This document shows, piece by piece, positions 1-7,506 of a stretch of DNA of 64,000 nt (position 1 is the first letter of the stretch; the number at the start of each line of letters is the position of its first letter). Made by a program: the position numbers and the translations under genes. The stretch is taken from NCBI RefSeq assembly GCF_001428565.1, contig NZ_LMIA01000014.1, positions 100,951 through 164,950 of the forward strand, read 5' to 3'. The DNA is from Nocardioides sp. Root190. Lineage in GTDB: Bacteria; Actinomycetota; Actinomycetes; Propionibacteriales; Nocardioidaceae. The notes beneath the pieces were generated by a model that worked only from the letters and a program-made list of their open reading frames with translations, was not told the origin of the DNA and searched no databases.

Positions 1-194
1 TCGAGCACGCCGCGGCGTTCGAGGTGGCGCAGCCGCTGGACGAGCAGTGAGCGCGAGATGCCCGGCATGGCGCGGGCGATGTCGTTGAAGCGGGTGTTGC
101 CCAGGACCATCTCCCTGATGATCAGGGGCGTCCAGCGATCGGCGACGACCTCGGCCGCCATGGACACAGGGCAGTAGTTGCCGTAGTCGGGCAT
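1..194 (-). CDS. HxlR-family transcriptional regulator (N-terminal part)
   Basis: This is a winged-helix DNA-binding regulator of the HxlR/MarR-like family, cut by the left window edge after 64 codons. The visible part starts MPDYGNYCPVSMAAEVV and continues into a segment reading DRWTPLIIREM, then a recognition-helix stretch with GISRSLLVQRLRHLERRGVL. The N-terminal Cys followed by the RWT-L-I-L motif is typical of HxlR proteins, where the Cys can act as a redox or electrophile sensor. It is divergent from the acyl-CoA-dehydrogenase-like gene at 302, with 107 bases between them, so it is a candidate regulator of that gene. The missing C-terminus lies outside the window. Confidence 0.8.
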   Translation of the reverse strand, partial: MPDYGNYCPVSMAAEVVADRWTPLIIREMVLGNTRFNDIARAMPGISRSLLVQRLRHLERRGVL

Positions 195-301
195 GGCCCC
201 ATGGTGCTCCCGTCGGCGGCCGGCGGGTAGTCCCGAATCTGGACCAGCGGAGTCACTTTCGTGGACTGGTCGCGGGAGCGCCGCCGGCGGACGGTGGATC
301 C

Positions 302-1444
302 ATGACCACACTCACCCAGCCGACCGGGGCAACGGCCACCTCCACCCCGCTGGCACGAGCTGCCGAGCTCGGACCCCGCATCGCGGCTCACGCCTCCCGC
401 CACGACCTCGACGGCAGCTTCGTCGCCGAGGCCTACGACGAGCTCCGTGCCTCCGGACTGCTCCGGGCCGCCGTCCCGGTGGAGCTCGGTGGCGACGGTG
501 CGACCATCGCCGAGCTGACCGCGCTCCAGCGCGAGCTCGCCCACCACTGCGGCTCGACCGCCCTCGCCAGCGCGATGCACCAGCACGTCGTCGCCTTCAC
601 CGCCTGGCGGTACCGGCGCGGCCTGCCCGGGGCGGAGGCGACGCTGCGCCGGGTCGCCGAGGAACAGATCCTCCTGGTCTCGACCGGCGGCGGCGACTAC
701 ACCCACCCCCACGGCGACGCCGTGCGCGTCGAGGGCGGCTACCGGGTCACCGGCCGCAAGCGCTTCGCCAGCCAGTCGTCACACGGCGCCGTGATGTCGA
801 CGATGTTCTGTCTGGACGACCCGGACCAGGGCCGACGGGTGCTGAACATGGCGATCCCGATCGCCACGTCCGGTGTCGCGGTCGCCGACAACTGGGACAC
901 GCTGGGCATGCGCGGCACGGCCAGCAACGACATCGACCTGGTCGACGTCTTCGTGCCGGAGGAGAAGGTCCTGGCGAACCGGCCGTGGGGCGTGCTCGAC
1001 GCGCCACTGCAGGTGATCTCGAGCATCGCCTTCCCGATCGTCACGGGCGTCTACCTCGGCATCGCCGAGGCGGCGTACGCCGCCGCGGTGAGCGCTGCGG
1101 GTCGCCGCTCCGGTGACCCGTCGACCCAGCGCCAGATCGGGGTGATGCGGGGACGGCTGCAGGTTGCGGGTTGGGCCTTGGACGGCGCGCTGGCCGCGGT
1201 GGGCGAGGACCCCACGCCGTCGTACGACACCGTGCTCGCCGTGATGGCCGCCAAGGCCGAGGTCGCCCGCGCCGGCATCGAGGTCTGCGACCTGGCGATG
1301 GAGGTCGCCGGGGGACCGGCCTTCTTCCGTGGGTCGGTCATCGAGCGGGCCTACCGCGACATCCGTGCGGTCAAGTTCCACCCGTTCACCCCCGAGGACA
1401 CGCTTCTCGCGCTGGGCCGCGACGCGCTCGGGGTCGAGGGCTGA
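302..1444 (+). CDS. acyl-CoA dehydrogenase-fold flavoprotein
   Basis: A 380-residue protein with the three-part acyl-CoA dehydrogenase layout: alpha-helical N-terminal domain, central beta domain (VSTGGGDYTHP followed by YRVTGRKRFAS) and C-terminal helical bundle ending in an AFFRGS-ERAYRDIRA segment. The TGRKRF and WDTLGMRGTASND motifs match flavin-binding segments of the superfamily. The family includes true acyl-CoA dehydrogenases and flavin-dependent monooxygenases (DszC/HsaA-like), and I cannot tell which this is. No CoA-transferase or reductase partner is adjacent. The neighbour across the divergent promoter is an HxlR regulator, a pairing common for stress-induced flavoenzymes. The start has little leader, and GACGGT lies six bases before the ATG. 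Confidence 0.85.
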   Translation: MTTLTQPTGATATSTPLARAAELGPRIAAHASRHDLDGSFVAEAYDELRASGLLRAAVPVELGGDGATIAELTALQRELAHHCGSTALASAMHQHVVAFTAWRYRRGLPGAEATLRRVAEEQILLVSTGGGDYTHPHGDAVRVEGGYRVTGRKRFASQSSHGAVMSTMFCLDDPDQGRRVLNMAIPIATSGVAVADNWDTLGMRGTASNDIDLVDVFVPEEKVLANRPWGVLDAPLQVISSIAFPIVTGVYLGIAEAAYAAAVSAAGRRSGDPSTQRQIGVMRGRLQVAGWALDGALAAVGEDPTPSYDTVLAVMAAKAEVARAGIEVCDLAMEVAGGPAFFRGSVIERAYRDIRAVKFHPFTPEDTLLALGRDALGVEG

Positions 1445-1453
1445 TCGCCCGGC

Positions 1454-1505
1454 GCGGATGTCATGCGATGTGGCGGCCAGAGCGACCACATCGCATGACA
1501 TCCGC
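1454..1505. terminator. perfect 20-bp inverted repeat between convergent genes
   Basis: The arms GCGGATGTCATGCGATGTGG (1454-1473) and its exact reverse complement (1486-1505) flank a 12-base loop. It sits between the convergent ends of the genes at 1444 and 1520. There is no T-tract, so it would be an actinobacterial-type hairpin terminator acting on both strands, or a structural DNA element. Confidence 0.65.
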
Positions 1506-1519
1506 CGCGGCGCGCCAGC

Positions 1520-2062
1520 TCAGCGCCGCCCGAGCACCCCGGCGTCGTACGCCTTGAGCACCGACGCCTTGTCGCCGTCGGTCAGCTCGCCGTCCTCGAC
1601 CGCCTGGTCCAGCCGCTCCTCGAGGTCGGTGCGCCGCTCCGTCCTCGCCGCCGACTGCAGGCCCTCCAGCGCGTCGCTGACCTTCGCCTCGTCGATGCCG
1701 AGCTCGTCGGCGAGTGCCTTCGCGAGCGCCGCGCTGCGCTCCTCGCGCTCGGCCTCGGTCGGAGGCGTGGGCCGCTCCCCGTCGGCGGGCTTCTTCGCCG
1801 CGTCGGGCTTCAGGTCCTCCCGTACGGCGTCCAGCGCGCTCTCGAGCTCGTCCTCGGAGACTCCGAGGGCCGTGGCCAGGGCGGCGATGTCGACGTGCGC
1901 CCCGCCGCGGCCGTGACCGCCCGGTCCGCGTCCCTCGTCGGCGCTGGCGCTCGCTCCCGATCCGGTGTCGTCGGCGGTGGCCGACAGGGTGACGGCCGTG
2001 GCGCCGCCCGCGACGGCTCCCGCGGCGAGCAGTGCGGCGGCGCGCATCCGGTACTTCGACAT
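1520..2062 (-). CDS. exported protein of unknown function
   Basis: I do not recognise this 180-residue protein. The start MSKYRMRAAALLAAG was chosen because a GAGAGGAG ribosome binding site lies six bases upstream; a longer frame back to 2107 has no such site. Residues 1-28 look like a signal peptide (basic start, Ala/Gly-rich core, ending near SATAD). A Gly/His-rich linker (GPGGHGRGGAH) is followed by two similar acidic helical stretches, IAALATALGVSEDELESAL and LAKALADELGIDEAKVSDAL, which look like a degenerate internal repeat of about 75 residues. The C-terminus (GELTDGDKASVLKAYDAGV) is also helical. It is probably a secreted alpha-helical protein. Confidence 0.7.
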   Translation of the reverse strand: MSKYRMRAAALLAAGAVAGGATAVTLSATADDTGSGASASADEGRGPGGHGRGGAHVDIAALATALGVSEDELESALDAVREDLKPDAAKKPADGERPTPPTEAEREERSAALAKALADELGIDEAKVSDALEGLQSAARTERRTDLEERLDQAVEDGELTDGDKASVLKAYDAGVLGRR

Positions 2063-2321
2063 GTGTGTCTCCTCTCGTGGGTCCCACCACGTCGGGGGAC
2101 TCCTCACGACAGTGGCGCCGACGACTGGGGGAGGACTGGCCCGCGACTGTCAGGAACCTGTGAATCGAGTCACGACGGAAGTGGTGCGCTATCGTGGGAG
2201 CACCACCGGTCGCCGTCCTTCGACGCCGCACCCGGTGATGATCACCAGTTCGGCGCCCTCCCGCAGCAGCGCGAGCCGTCGTCGATGACGTGCGGACCAG
2301 TCCGCAATTGGAAGGACACCT

Positions 2322-4475
2322 GTGGCTCGAGGAGGCCAGCGGGGCTCGACGCAACAGCGTCGGAACCCCCAGGCGGCGCGGGCGCGTCGCAACGAGGACG
2401 GCATCATCCCGCAGCTCGCGCGCGCCGTGCGTGAGGTCGAGGCGGCGGTCGCCCGCCGCTCGGCGATGCCGGAGGTCCGTGCGAAGTTCCAGGTCGTGGC
2501 ACTGCTGGCGCGCGAGGAGCGGATCCGGGTCAAGTCCGACCCCGACCTCTCCGACGGCCGCCGCGGCGAGGAGCTCAAGCGCCTCGACGGGATCGCGACG
2601 ATCCTGGCCCAGACCGCTGCCCGCGACAGCACCCTGTTCACCCTGCTCGACGAGAACGCCGAGATGTCGGACTCGGCCAAGGCGATGCGGCGCGAGCTGC
2701 TGAAGAAGGCCGGCGTCAACGAGCCCGAGCCGGAGCCCGAGGCGGAGGTCGTCGACGCCGGTGCCGCGGCCCTGCTGGAGAAGCGGGTCATGCCGCTGTC
2801 GGTGCAGGCGCGCCAGCTCGCCAATCCGTTCCTCGTCCCCGACTTCGCCCACGCCCGGGCCCGGGTCCGCCCGCGCCGGCTCGCCGGGTGGGAGCTGCTC
2901 GAGCCGCTCTTCCGTTCCTTCGAGCGGTCTACTCCGGACGCCCCCGCCTGCATGCCGCTGCCCGACGCCGACCAGCTCACCACGCTGACCGGCCGGCACG
3001 ACCCGGCCGGCCGCGAGCTCATGCACCACCAGGCCCAGCTGATCGCGGCGGCCGCCTCGGGCCACCGCACCTTCCTGCTCGCCGACGAGCCGGGTCTGGG
3101 CAAGACCGCCCAGGCGCTGCTCGCCGCGGAGGCCTCGGGATCCTTCCCGCTGCTGGCCGTCGTCCCCAACGTCGTCAAGACGAACTGGGCCCGCGAGGTG
3201 GAGATCTGGACGCCGAACCGGCGCGCCACGGTCCTGCACGGCGACGGTGACGACGCCGACGGCTTCGCCGACGTGTTCGTCGTCAACTACGAGATCCTCG
3301 ACCGCCACGTCGGCTGGCTCGGCAACCACGGCTTCCGCGGGATGATCGTCGACGAGGCGCACTACATCAAGAACAAGAGCTCGCAGCGTTCCCAGAACGT
3401 CCTCGAGCTGTCGGCGCGGATCCGGGCCCGGGTCGCGAACCCGTTGCTCATGGCGCTGACCGGCACCCCCCTGATCAACGACATCGAGGACTTCCGCGCG
3501 ATCTGGCAGTTCCTGGGCTGGATCGACGACGTCGTGCCGCAGGGCGAGCTGATGGAAGCGCTCGAGGAGACCGGGCTGACCCCGGCCGACCTGTCGTTCT
3601 ACCCCGCAGCCCGCCGGGCCGTGATCGACGAGGGCATCGTGCGCCGCCGCAAGATCGACGTCGCCTCCGACATCCCCGCCCGCCGCATCGCCGACATCCC
3701 GGTCGAGCTCGAGGGTGAGGCCGGACGCAGCATCCGCAAGGCCGAGAAGGAGCTCGCCCGCCGCATGATGGAGCGGTACGACGCCGCACTGTCCACCCGC
3801 CGCAGCGGCGCCGTGGTCGAGGGAATCGACCACCGTCTGGTCCGCCAGGTGGCCGGCTGGGAGCGCGAGGACAACTCGGCCAAGACCGGTGAGAACGTCT
3901 TCACGATGATGCGCCGCATCGGCCAGGCCAAGGCCGGGCTGGCCGCGGACTACACCGCCCAGCTCGCCCGCAACGTCGGCAAGGTGGTCTTCTTCGCCAA
4001 GCACATCGACGTGATGGACCAGGCCGAGCAGACCTTCAAGGAGCGCGGGATCAAGTACACCTCGATCCGCGGCGACCAGACCTCCACGGCCCGCCAGAAG
4101 GCGATCGATGCCTTCGTCAACGACCCCGACGTACAGATCGCGGTGTGCTCGCTGACCGCAGCCGGTGTCGGCCTGAACCTCCAGGTCGCCTCCAACCTGG
4201 TCCTCGCCGAGCTCTCCTGGACCGACGCGGAGCAGACACAGGCGATCGACCGGGTGCACCGGATCGGTCAGGCCGAGCCGGTCACCGCCTGGCGCGTGAT
4301 CGCCACGCAGACCCTCGACACCCGCATCGCCGAGCTGATCGACAAGAAGGCCGGCCTCGCGGCGCGCGCCCTCGACGGTGCCGGCGACGACATCGAGGGT
4401 GGCTCGATCGACCTGCAGACCGAGGCGCTGGTCGCGTTGCTGACCGGTGCCCTGGAGGCCCGCGGAGACCGCTGA
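2322..4475 (+). CDS. SNF2-type DEAD/DEAH helicase-like ATPase
   Basis: A 717-residue superfamily 2 ATPase of the SNF2 group, expected to translocate on double-stranded DNA. Walker A is at residues 258-262 (GLGKT after LLADEP), the Walker B/DEAH motif at 344-347 (IVDEAHYIKN), motif III near ALTGTPLIND, and the C-terminal helicase lobe contains VGLNLQVASN and the arginine-finger segment QAIDRVHRIGQ. About 240 residues of charged N-terminal sequence without recognisable domain precede the motor. The GTG start has GGAAGGAC upstream. In bacteria such SNF2 proteins assist RNA polymerase recycling or DNA repair; the substrate here cannot be read from the sequence. The stop codon abuts the ECF41-type promoter of the next gene. 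Confidence 0.88.
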   Translation: MARGGQRGSTQQRRNPQAARARRNEDGIIPQLARAVREVEAAVARRSAMPEVRAKFQVVALLAREERIRVKSDPDLSDGRRGEELKRLDGIATILAQTAARDSTLFTLLDENAEMSDSAKAMRRELLKKAGVNEPEPEPEAEVVDAGAAALLEKRVMPLSVQARQLANPFLVPDFAHARARVRPRRLAGWELLEPLFRSFERSTPDAPACMPLPDADQLTTLTGRHDPAGRELMHHQAQLIAAAASGHRTFLLADEPGLGKTAQALLAAEASGSFPLLAVVPNVVKTNWAREVEIWTPNRRATVLHGDGDDADGFADVFVVNYEILDRHVGWLGNHGFRGMIVDEAHYIKNKSSQRSQNVLELSARIRARVANPLLMALTGTPLINDIEDFRAIWQFLGWIDDVVPQGELMEALEETGLTPADLSFYPAARRAVIDEGIVRRRKIDVASDIPARRIADIPVELEGEAGRSIRKAEKELARRMMERYDAALSTRRSGAVVEGIDHRLVRQVAGWEREDNSAKTGENVFTMMRRIGQAKAGLAADYTAQLARNVGKVVFFAKHIDVMDQAEQTFKERGIKYTSIRGDQTSTARQKAIDAFVNDPDVQIAVCSLTAAGVGLNLQVASNLVLAELSWTDAEQTQAIDRVHRIGQAEPVTAWRVIATQTLDTRIAELIDKKAGLAARALDGAGDDIEGGSIDLQTEALVALLTGALEARGDR

Positions 4476-4502
4476 TGTCACATCCGGACGACCTGTCTCG
4501 TC
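4476..4502 (+). promoter_or_regulatory. ECF41-type sigma factor promoter
   Basis: TGTCACA at 4476-4482 is followed by exactly 16 bases and CGTC at 4499-4502. This is identical to the ECF41-group promoter consensus as I know it (TGTCACA-N16-CGTC). The ATG of the oxidoreductase gene lies eight bases after the -10 element, so the transcript would be leaderless or nearly so. The ECF41 sigma gene is the second gene of the same unit, which implies positive autoregulation. Confidence 0.8.
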
Positions 4503-4510
4503 CACCTGTC

Positions 4511-5278
4511 ATGAACCCCGAGAAGAGTCCCGAGACGGCTCCGGTGATCGCAGTGGCGGGTGGCACGGGCCTGGTCGGCCGGATGGTCGTCGACGAGGTA
4601 CGACGAGCCGGTGCGACCCCGGTCGTGATCTCCCGATCGGCCGGCGTCGACCTGACGACCGGCGCGGGCCTGGCTGCCGCGCTCGCCGGTGCCGACGCGG
4701 TCATCGACGCCAGCAACGTCACCACCATGAGCGCGAAGCGGTCGATCGCCTTCTTCGATGCGGCGACCTCCCATCTCCTCGAGGCCGGCGCCCGCGCCGG
4801 CGTGCGCCACCACGTCGCCCTCTCGATCATCGGCAACGACCAGGTCGACATGCCCTACTACCTCGGCAAGCGTCGCCAGGAGGACCTGGTCAGGGCTGGG
4901 TCGGTGCCGTGGACGATCCTGCGCGCGGCGCAGTTCCACGAGTTCGCCGGCCAGATGATCGACCAGAGCCCGCCCCTGCTCGCCCTCGCGCCACGGATGC
5001 CCACGCAACCGGTCGCCGCCGCCGAGGTCGCGGCGTCCCTGGTGGCCCACGCGCTCGGCACGCCGTACGACGCGGTCCAGGAGCTCGCCGGTCCCCAGCC
5101 GGAGCGGATGGACCTCATGGTGCGCAGCGAGCTGCGCCGCCGCGGGACCCGCCGGCTCGTCGTACCCCTGCCCCTGGTGGGTGCCGTCGGACGTCAGGTC
5201 GCTGGCGGCGGACTCCTCCCGGGGACGGGTGCGACGCTCGGGGTGCAGACCTTCGACGAGTGGCTTGCCGGTGCCTGA
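4511..5278 (+). CDS. NAD(P)-binding atypical SDR / NmrA-like oxidoreductase
   Basis: A 255-residue Rossmann protein with a nucleotide-binding glycine motif GGTGLVGRMV near the N-terminus and no obvious YxxxK catalytic pair, typical of atypical short-chain dehydrogenases and NmrA-like sensors. I chose the ATG at 4511 because the ECF41 promoter ends eight bases before it; an in-frame ATG at 4475, overlapping the helicase stop codon, would add 12 residues but would place the promoter inside the coding sequence. ECF41 sigma genes are known to sit beside COE genes (carboxymuconolactone decarboxylase, oxidoreductase or epimerase), and this gene fills that role. The sigma gene start overlaps its last eight bases. 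Confidence 0.82.
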   Translation: MNPEKSPETAPVIAVAGGTGLVGRMVVDEVRRAGATPVVISRSAGVDLTTGAGLAAALAGADAVIDASNVTTMSAKRSIAFFDAATSHLLEAGARAGVRHHVALSIIGNDQVDMPYYLGKRRQEDLVRAGSVPWTILRAAQFHEFAGQMIDQSPPLLALAPRMPTQPVAAAEVAASLVAHALGTPYDAVQELAGPQPERMDLMVRSELRRRGTRRLVVPLPLVGAVGRQVAGGGLLPGTGATLGVQTFDEWLAGA

Positions 5279-6179
5279 GGCCCGCGACGAGCGGCTCGAA
5301 CGCCTCGCCCAGGAGTACGACGAGCTGCGGCCGCGGATGGTGCGCGTGGCCTACGCGATCCTGGGTGCGCGGTCCGAGGCCGAGGACGTCGTCGCGGACT
5401 GCTGGACGCGGCTGGCGGACGCGGATGCCCGGGAGCCGGTCCGCGACGTCACCGGCTGGCTCACCGTCGCGGTCGCCCGCGCTGCCACCGACGTGCTGAG
5501 GTCGGCACGCGTGCGCCGTGAGCAGTACGTCGGGCCGTGGCTCCCGGAGCCGTACGTCGACACCACCTCGCCCGACCCCGCCGACCGGGTCACCCTCGAC
5601 GAGACCGTCAGCTATGCACTGCTGGTGCTGCTCGAATCGCTCTCACCTGCCGAACGCGCTGCGTTCGTGCTCCACGACGTGTTCGGGATGGCCTTCGCCG
5701 AGGTCGCGACCGTCGTCGGCCGGACGCCCGCGGCCGTGCGCCAGCTCGCTGCGCGGGCGCGCGCTCACCTCGCTGAACGGGCGCCGCGCTTCGAGGTGGA
5801 CCGCTCGGCGCACGACGCCGTCCTCGGCCGGTTCCTCGCCGCTGCGGCCGGCGGCGACCTCGCCGCACTGCTCGCGACCCTCGACCCGGACGTCGTGCTC
5901 ACCTCCGACGGCGGGGGAGTCGTCAGCTCCGCGCGCCGCCCGGTGCTCGGAGCTGACCGCGCGGCCAGGTTCCTCGTGGGACTCGTCGCGAAGTACGTCG
6001 GCGGCGACGTCGAGATCGACCTCGTCGAGGTCAACGGAGCCTCCGCGATCGGGATCCGCGAGGCCGGGGCGCTGACCTCGCTGGTCGTGCTCACCGTCGT
6101 GGGGGAGCAGGTGGCTCGGGTCGACATCCTGCGGGCGCCGGGGAAGCTCGCCGTCGCGAATCGGCCGGGGCCGCTGTAA
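5271..6179 (+). CDS. sigJ: ECF41-group (SigJ-like) RNA polymerase sigma factor
   Basis: A sigma factor of about 302 residues with sigma-2 (AEDVVADCWTRL) and sigma-4 (SPAERAAFVLHDVFGMAFAEVATVVGRT, helix-turn-helix) regions fused to a SnoaL-like C-terminal domain. Three ECF41 hallmarks are visible: WLPEPY in the inter-domain linker, DGGG in the C-terminal domain, and APGKL near the end in the position of the family NPDKL motif. In ECF41 factors the C-terminal domain replaces a separate anti-sigma factor. The GTG start overlaps the end of the oxidoreductase gene; upstream in-frame codons lack a ribosome binding site. The signal is unknown. Confidence 0.9.
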   Translation: MPEARDERLERLAQEYDELRPRMVRVAYAILGARSEAEDVVADCWTRLADADAREPVRDVTGWLTVAVARAATDVLRSARVRREQYVGPWLPEPYVDTTSPDPADRVTLDETVSYALLVLLESLSPAERAAFVLHDVFGMAFAEVATVVGRTPAAVRQLAARARAHLAERAPRFEVDRSAHDAVLGRFLAAAAGGDLAALLATLDPDVVLTSDGGGVVSSARRPVLGADRAARFLVGLVAKYVGGDVEIDLVEVNGASAIGIREAGALTSLVVLTVVGEQVARVDILRAPGKLAVANRPGPL

Positions 6180-6203
6180 CACGCTGCGCCGCTGATCTCG
6201 CCG

Positions 6204-6836
6204 CTAACCCGCGCCCGCGGTCAGCCGCCGGTCGGCGTACCGGTAACCGGGGATCAACCCGGCGAAAAGGACCGTGATGGCGAGGGCCACCACACCGACG
6301 TGTGCCCAGCCCTCCTCGCGGAAGTCGAGGAACGGGTACGGCACCCACCTCGTCGTGGCGGCGACGACGAGCGTCACGGCCAGCCAGAGGATCGGCCAGG
6401 CGAAGGTGATCGCGACGGCCCGGCCCTCGACGCGCGGGTGTGGCCCGAAGGCGAACCAGCCGATCACGGCGAGTGCGGGCACGACCATGTGCAGCAGCTT
6501 GTCGGCCGCCCAGCTCGCCCCGTCGAGCTCGAGCAGCGGGCGCAGCAGGAAGAAGTGGACCAGGCCGGTGACGGTGATCCCGACGGTGCCGGCGAGCCGC
6601 AGCGCACGGAAGCCGGGACCGTCGCGATCGGGGGAGCGGGTCAGCAGGACCGCTGCGACCGCGACCAGCACGTTGCTCTGGATGGTGAAGTACGCGACGA
6701 AGCGGGCCAGGCGCAGGCCGAGGCCGGGCGGGTCCTCCTCGACCAGGACGGACGCGCCGTCGACGACCAGGCCGAGCTGCAGGCCGATCGCGCCGATGGC
6801 GACGGCTGCGGTCAGCCCGTGCCAGGCACGGCTCAC
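6204..6836 (-). CDS. Pr6Pr family membrane protein
   Basis: A 210-residue integral membrane protein with about six hydrophobic segments. Recognisable family features are YFTIQSNVLV in the second helix, LLHMVVPALAVIGW, and YPFLDF before the last helix. The family resembles FAR-17a/AIG1 and its bacterial function is unknown. The GTG start overlaps the stop codon of the upstream TetR gene by four bases, so the two are translationally coupled and probably share regulation with the divergent transporter. Confidence 0.82.
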   Translation of the reverse strand: MSRAWHGLTAAVAIGAIGLQLGLVVDGASVLVEEDPPGLGLRLARFVAYFTIQSNVLVAVAAVLLTRSPDRDGPGFRALRLAGTVGITVTGLVHFFLLRPLLELDGASWAADKLLHMVVPALAVIGWFAFGPHPRVEGRAVAITFAWPILWLAVTLVVAATTRWVPYPFLDFREEGWAHVGVVALAITVLFAGLIPGYRYADRRLTAGAG

Positions 6837-7429
6837 GGGGTGAGGACTCCCTGGATGGCGTCGCCGTAGAGCGCGACGAGGGTGGCGGTGTCGGCGCCGC
6901 TGACGATCGGGTCCTCCTGCTGGAACAGCAGGTTGAGCAGGCCGTTGATCTGGGCCACGACGAGGACGGCGCGCACCTCACGATCCGCGCCCTCCATGCG
7001 GGGCGCGAGCCGGGCGACGTACGTCTCGGCGGTGTAGCGGACCATCTCCTCGCGGACCTGGTCGCGATGAGCGGCCTGGGCCAGGGCGAGATAGCGATGG
7101 CGTACGGCGGGTCGCTCGGGATCCAGGAAGTAGGCGACCAGGCGCCGACCGACCGTCTCGAGCGGACCGTCGAGCACGGCTCCGACCCCCGCGGAGGTGT
7201 CGAGGGTGCGCAGGAAGAGCGCTTCCTTGGAGCCGAAGTGACGGATCACGAGGGCCGGGTCGACGCCTGCCTCGGTGGCGATGGCCCGGACCGAGGCGGC
7301 CTCGAAGCCGCGCTCGGCGAACAGGGTGCGGGCAGCTGCCTCGATCGCGGCCCGCGTCGCTCGACCGGCAGGGCGCAGCTGGCTCTCGTCGACCGGTGCG
7401 GTGCGCTCGGGCGAGGAGGTCTTGGTCAC
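6833..7429 (-). CDS. TetR family transcriptional regulator
   Basis: A 198-residue repressor-type protein. The N-terminal helix-turn-helix is read in ARTLFAERGFEAASVRAIATEAGVDPALVIRHFGSK, and the C-terminal ligand domain is helical. The GTG start at 7429 was chosen because a TACGGT -10 box lies six bases upstream; an upstream ATG at 7447 would overlap that box. It is divergent from the MFS exporter at 7507, with two perfect 15-bp palindromes between them, the classical layout of a drug-responsive TetR controlling an efflux pump and itself. It also co-transcribes the Pr6Pr gene. Confidence 0.88.
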   Translation of the reverse strand: MTKTSSPERTAPVDESQLRPAGRATRAAIEAAARTLFAERGFEAASVRAIATEAGVDPALVIRHFGSKEALFLRTLDTSAGVGAVLDGPLETVGRRLVAYFLDPERPAVRHRYLALAQAAHRDQVREEMVRYTAETYVARLAPRMEGADREVRAVLVVAQINGLLNLLFQQEDPIVSGADTATLVALYGDAIQGVLTP

Positions 7430-7435
7430 ACCGCA

Positions 7436-7441
7436 ACCGTA
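7436..7441 (-). promoter_or_regulatory. -10 box of leaderless tetR transcript
   Basis: TACGGT on the minus strand, six bases before the GTG at 7429. A TTGACC -35 candidate lies 16 bases further upstream and overlaps the first operator palindrome. Confidence 0.6.
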
Positions 7442-7458
7442 GGGCATCGCCGGCGCGG

Positions 7459-7497
7459 GTCAACGGTGTTGACACGGACTCGGTCAACGCCGTTGAC
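7459..7497. promoter_or_regulatory. twin TetR operators (two 15-bp palindromes)
   Basis: GTCAACGGTGTTGAC (7459-7473) and GTCAACGCCGTTGAC (7483-7497) share the half-site GTCAAC and are 24 bases centre to centre. They fill the divergent tetR/MFS promoter region and overlap the -35 region of the tetR promoter. A further GTTGAC half-site follows at 7500-7505. Confidence 0.8.
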
Positions 7498-7506
7498 TGG
7501 TTGACT

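Noticed and set aside
2063..2321. Small gene in the 259-base gap between the exported protein and the helicase genes
   Set aside because: Only short frames without ribosome binding sites or leaderless -10 boxes were found; the gap most likely holds the two divergent promoters.
1461..4505. Long open frame on the minus strand opposite the SNF2 helicase gene
   Set aside because: It is an antisense shadow of high-GC coding sequence: no domain is readable in it, it spans several genes, and the plus strand carries clear helicase motifs.
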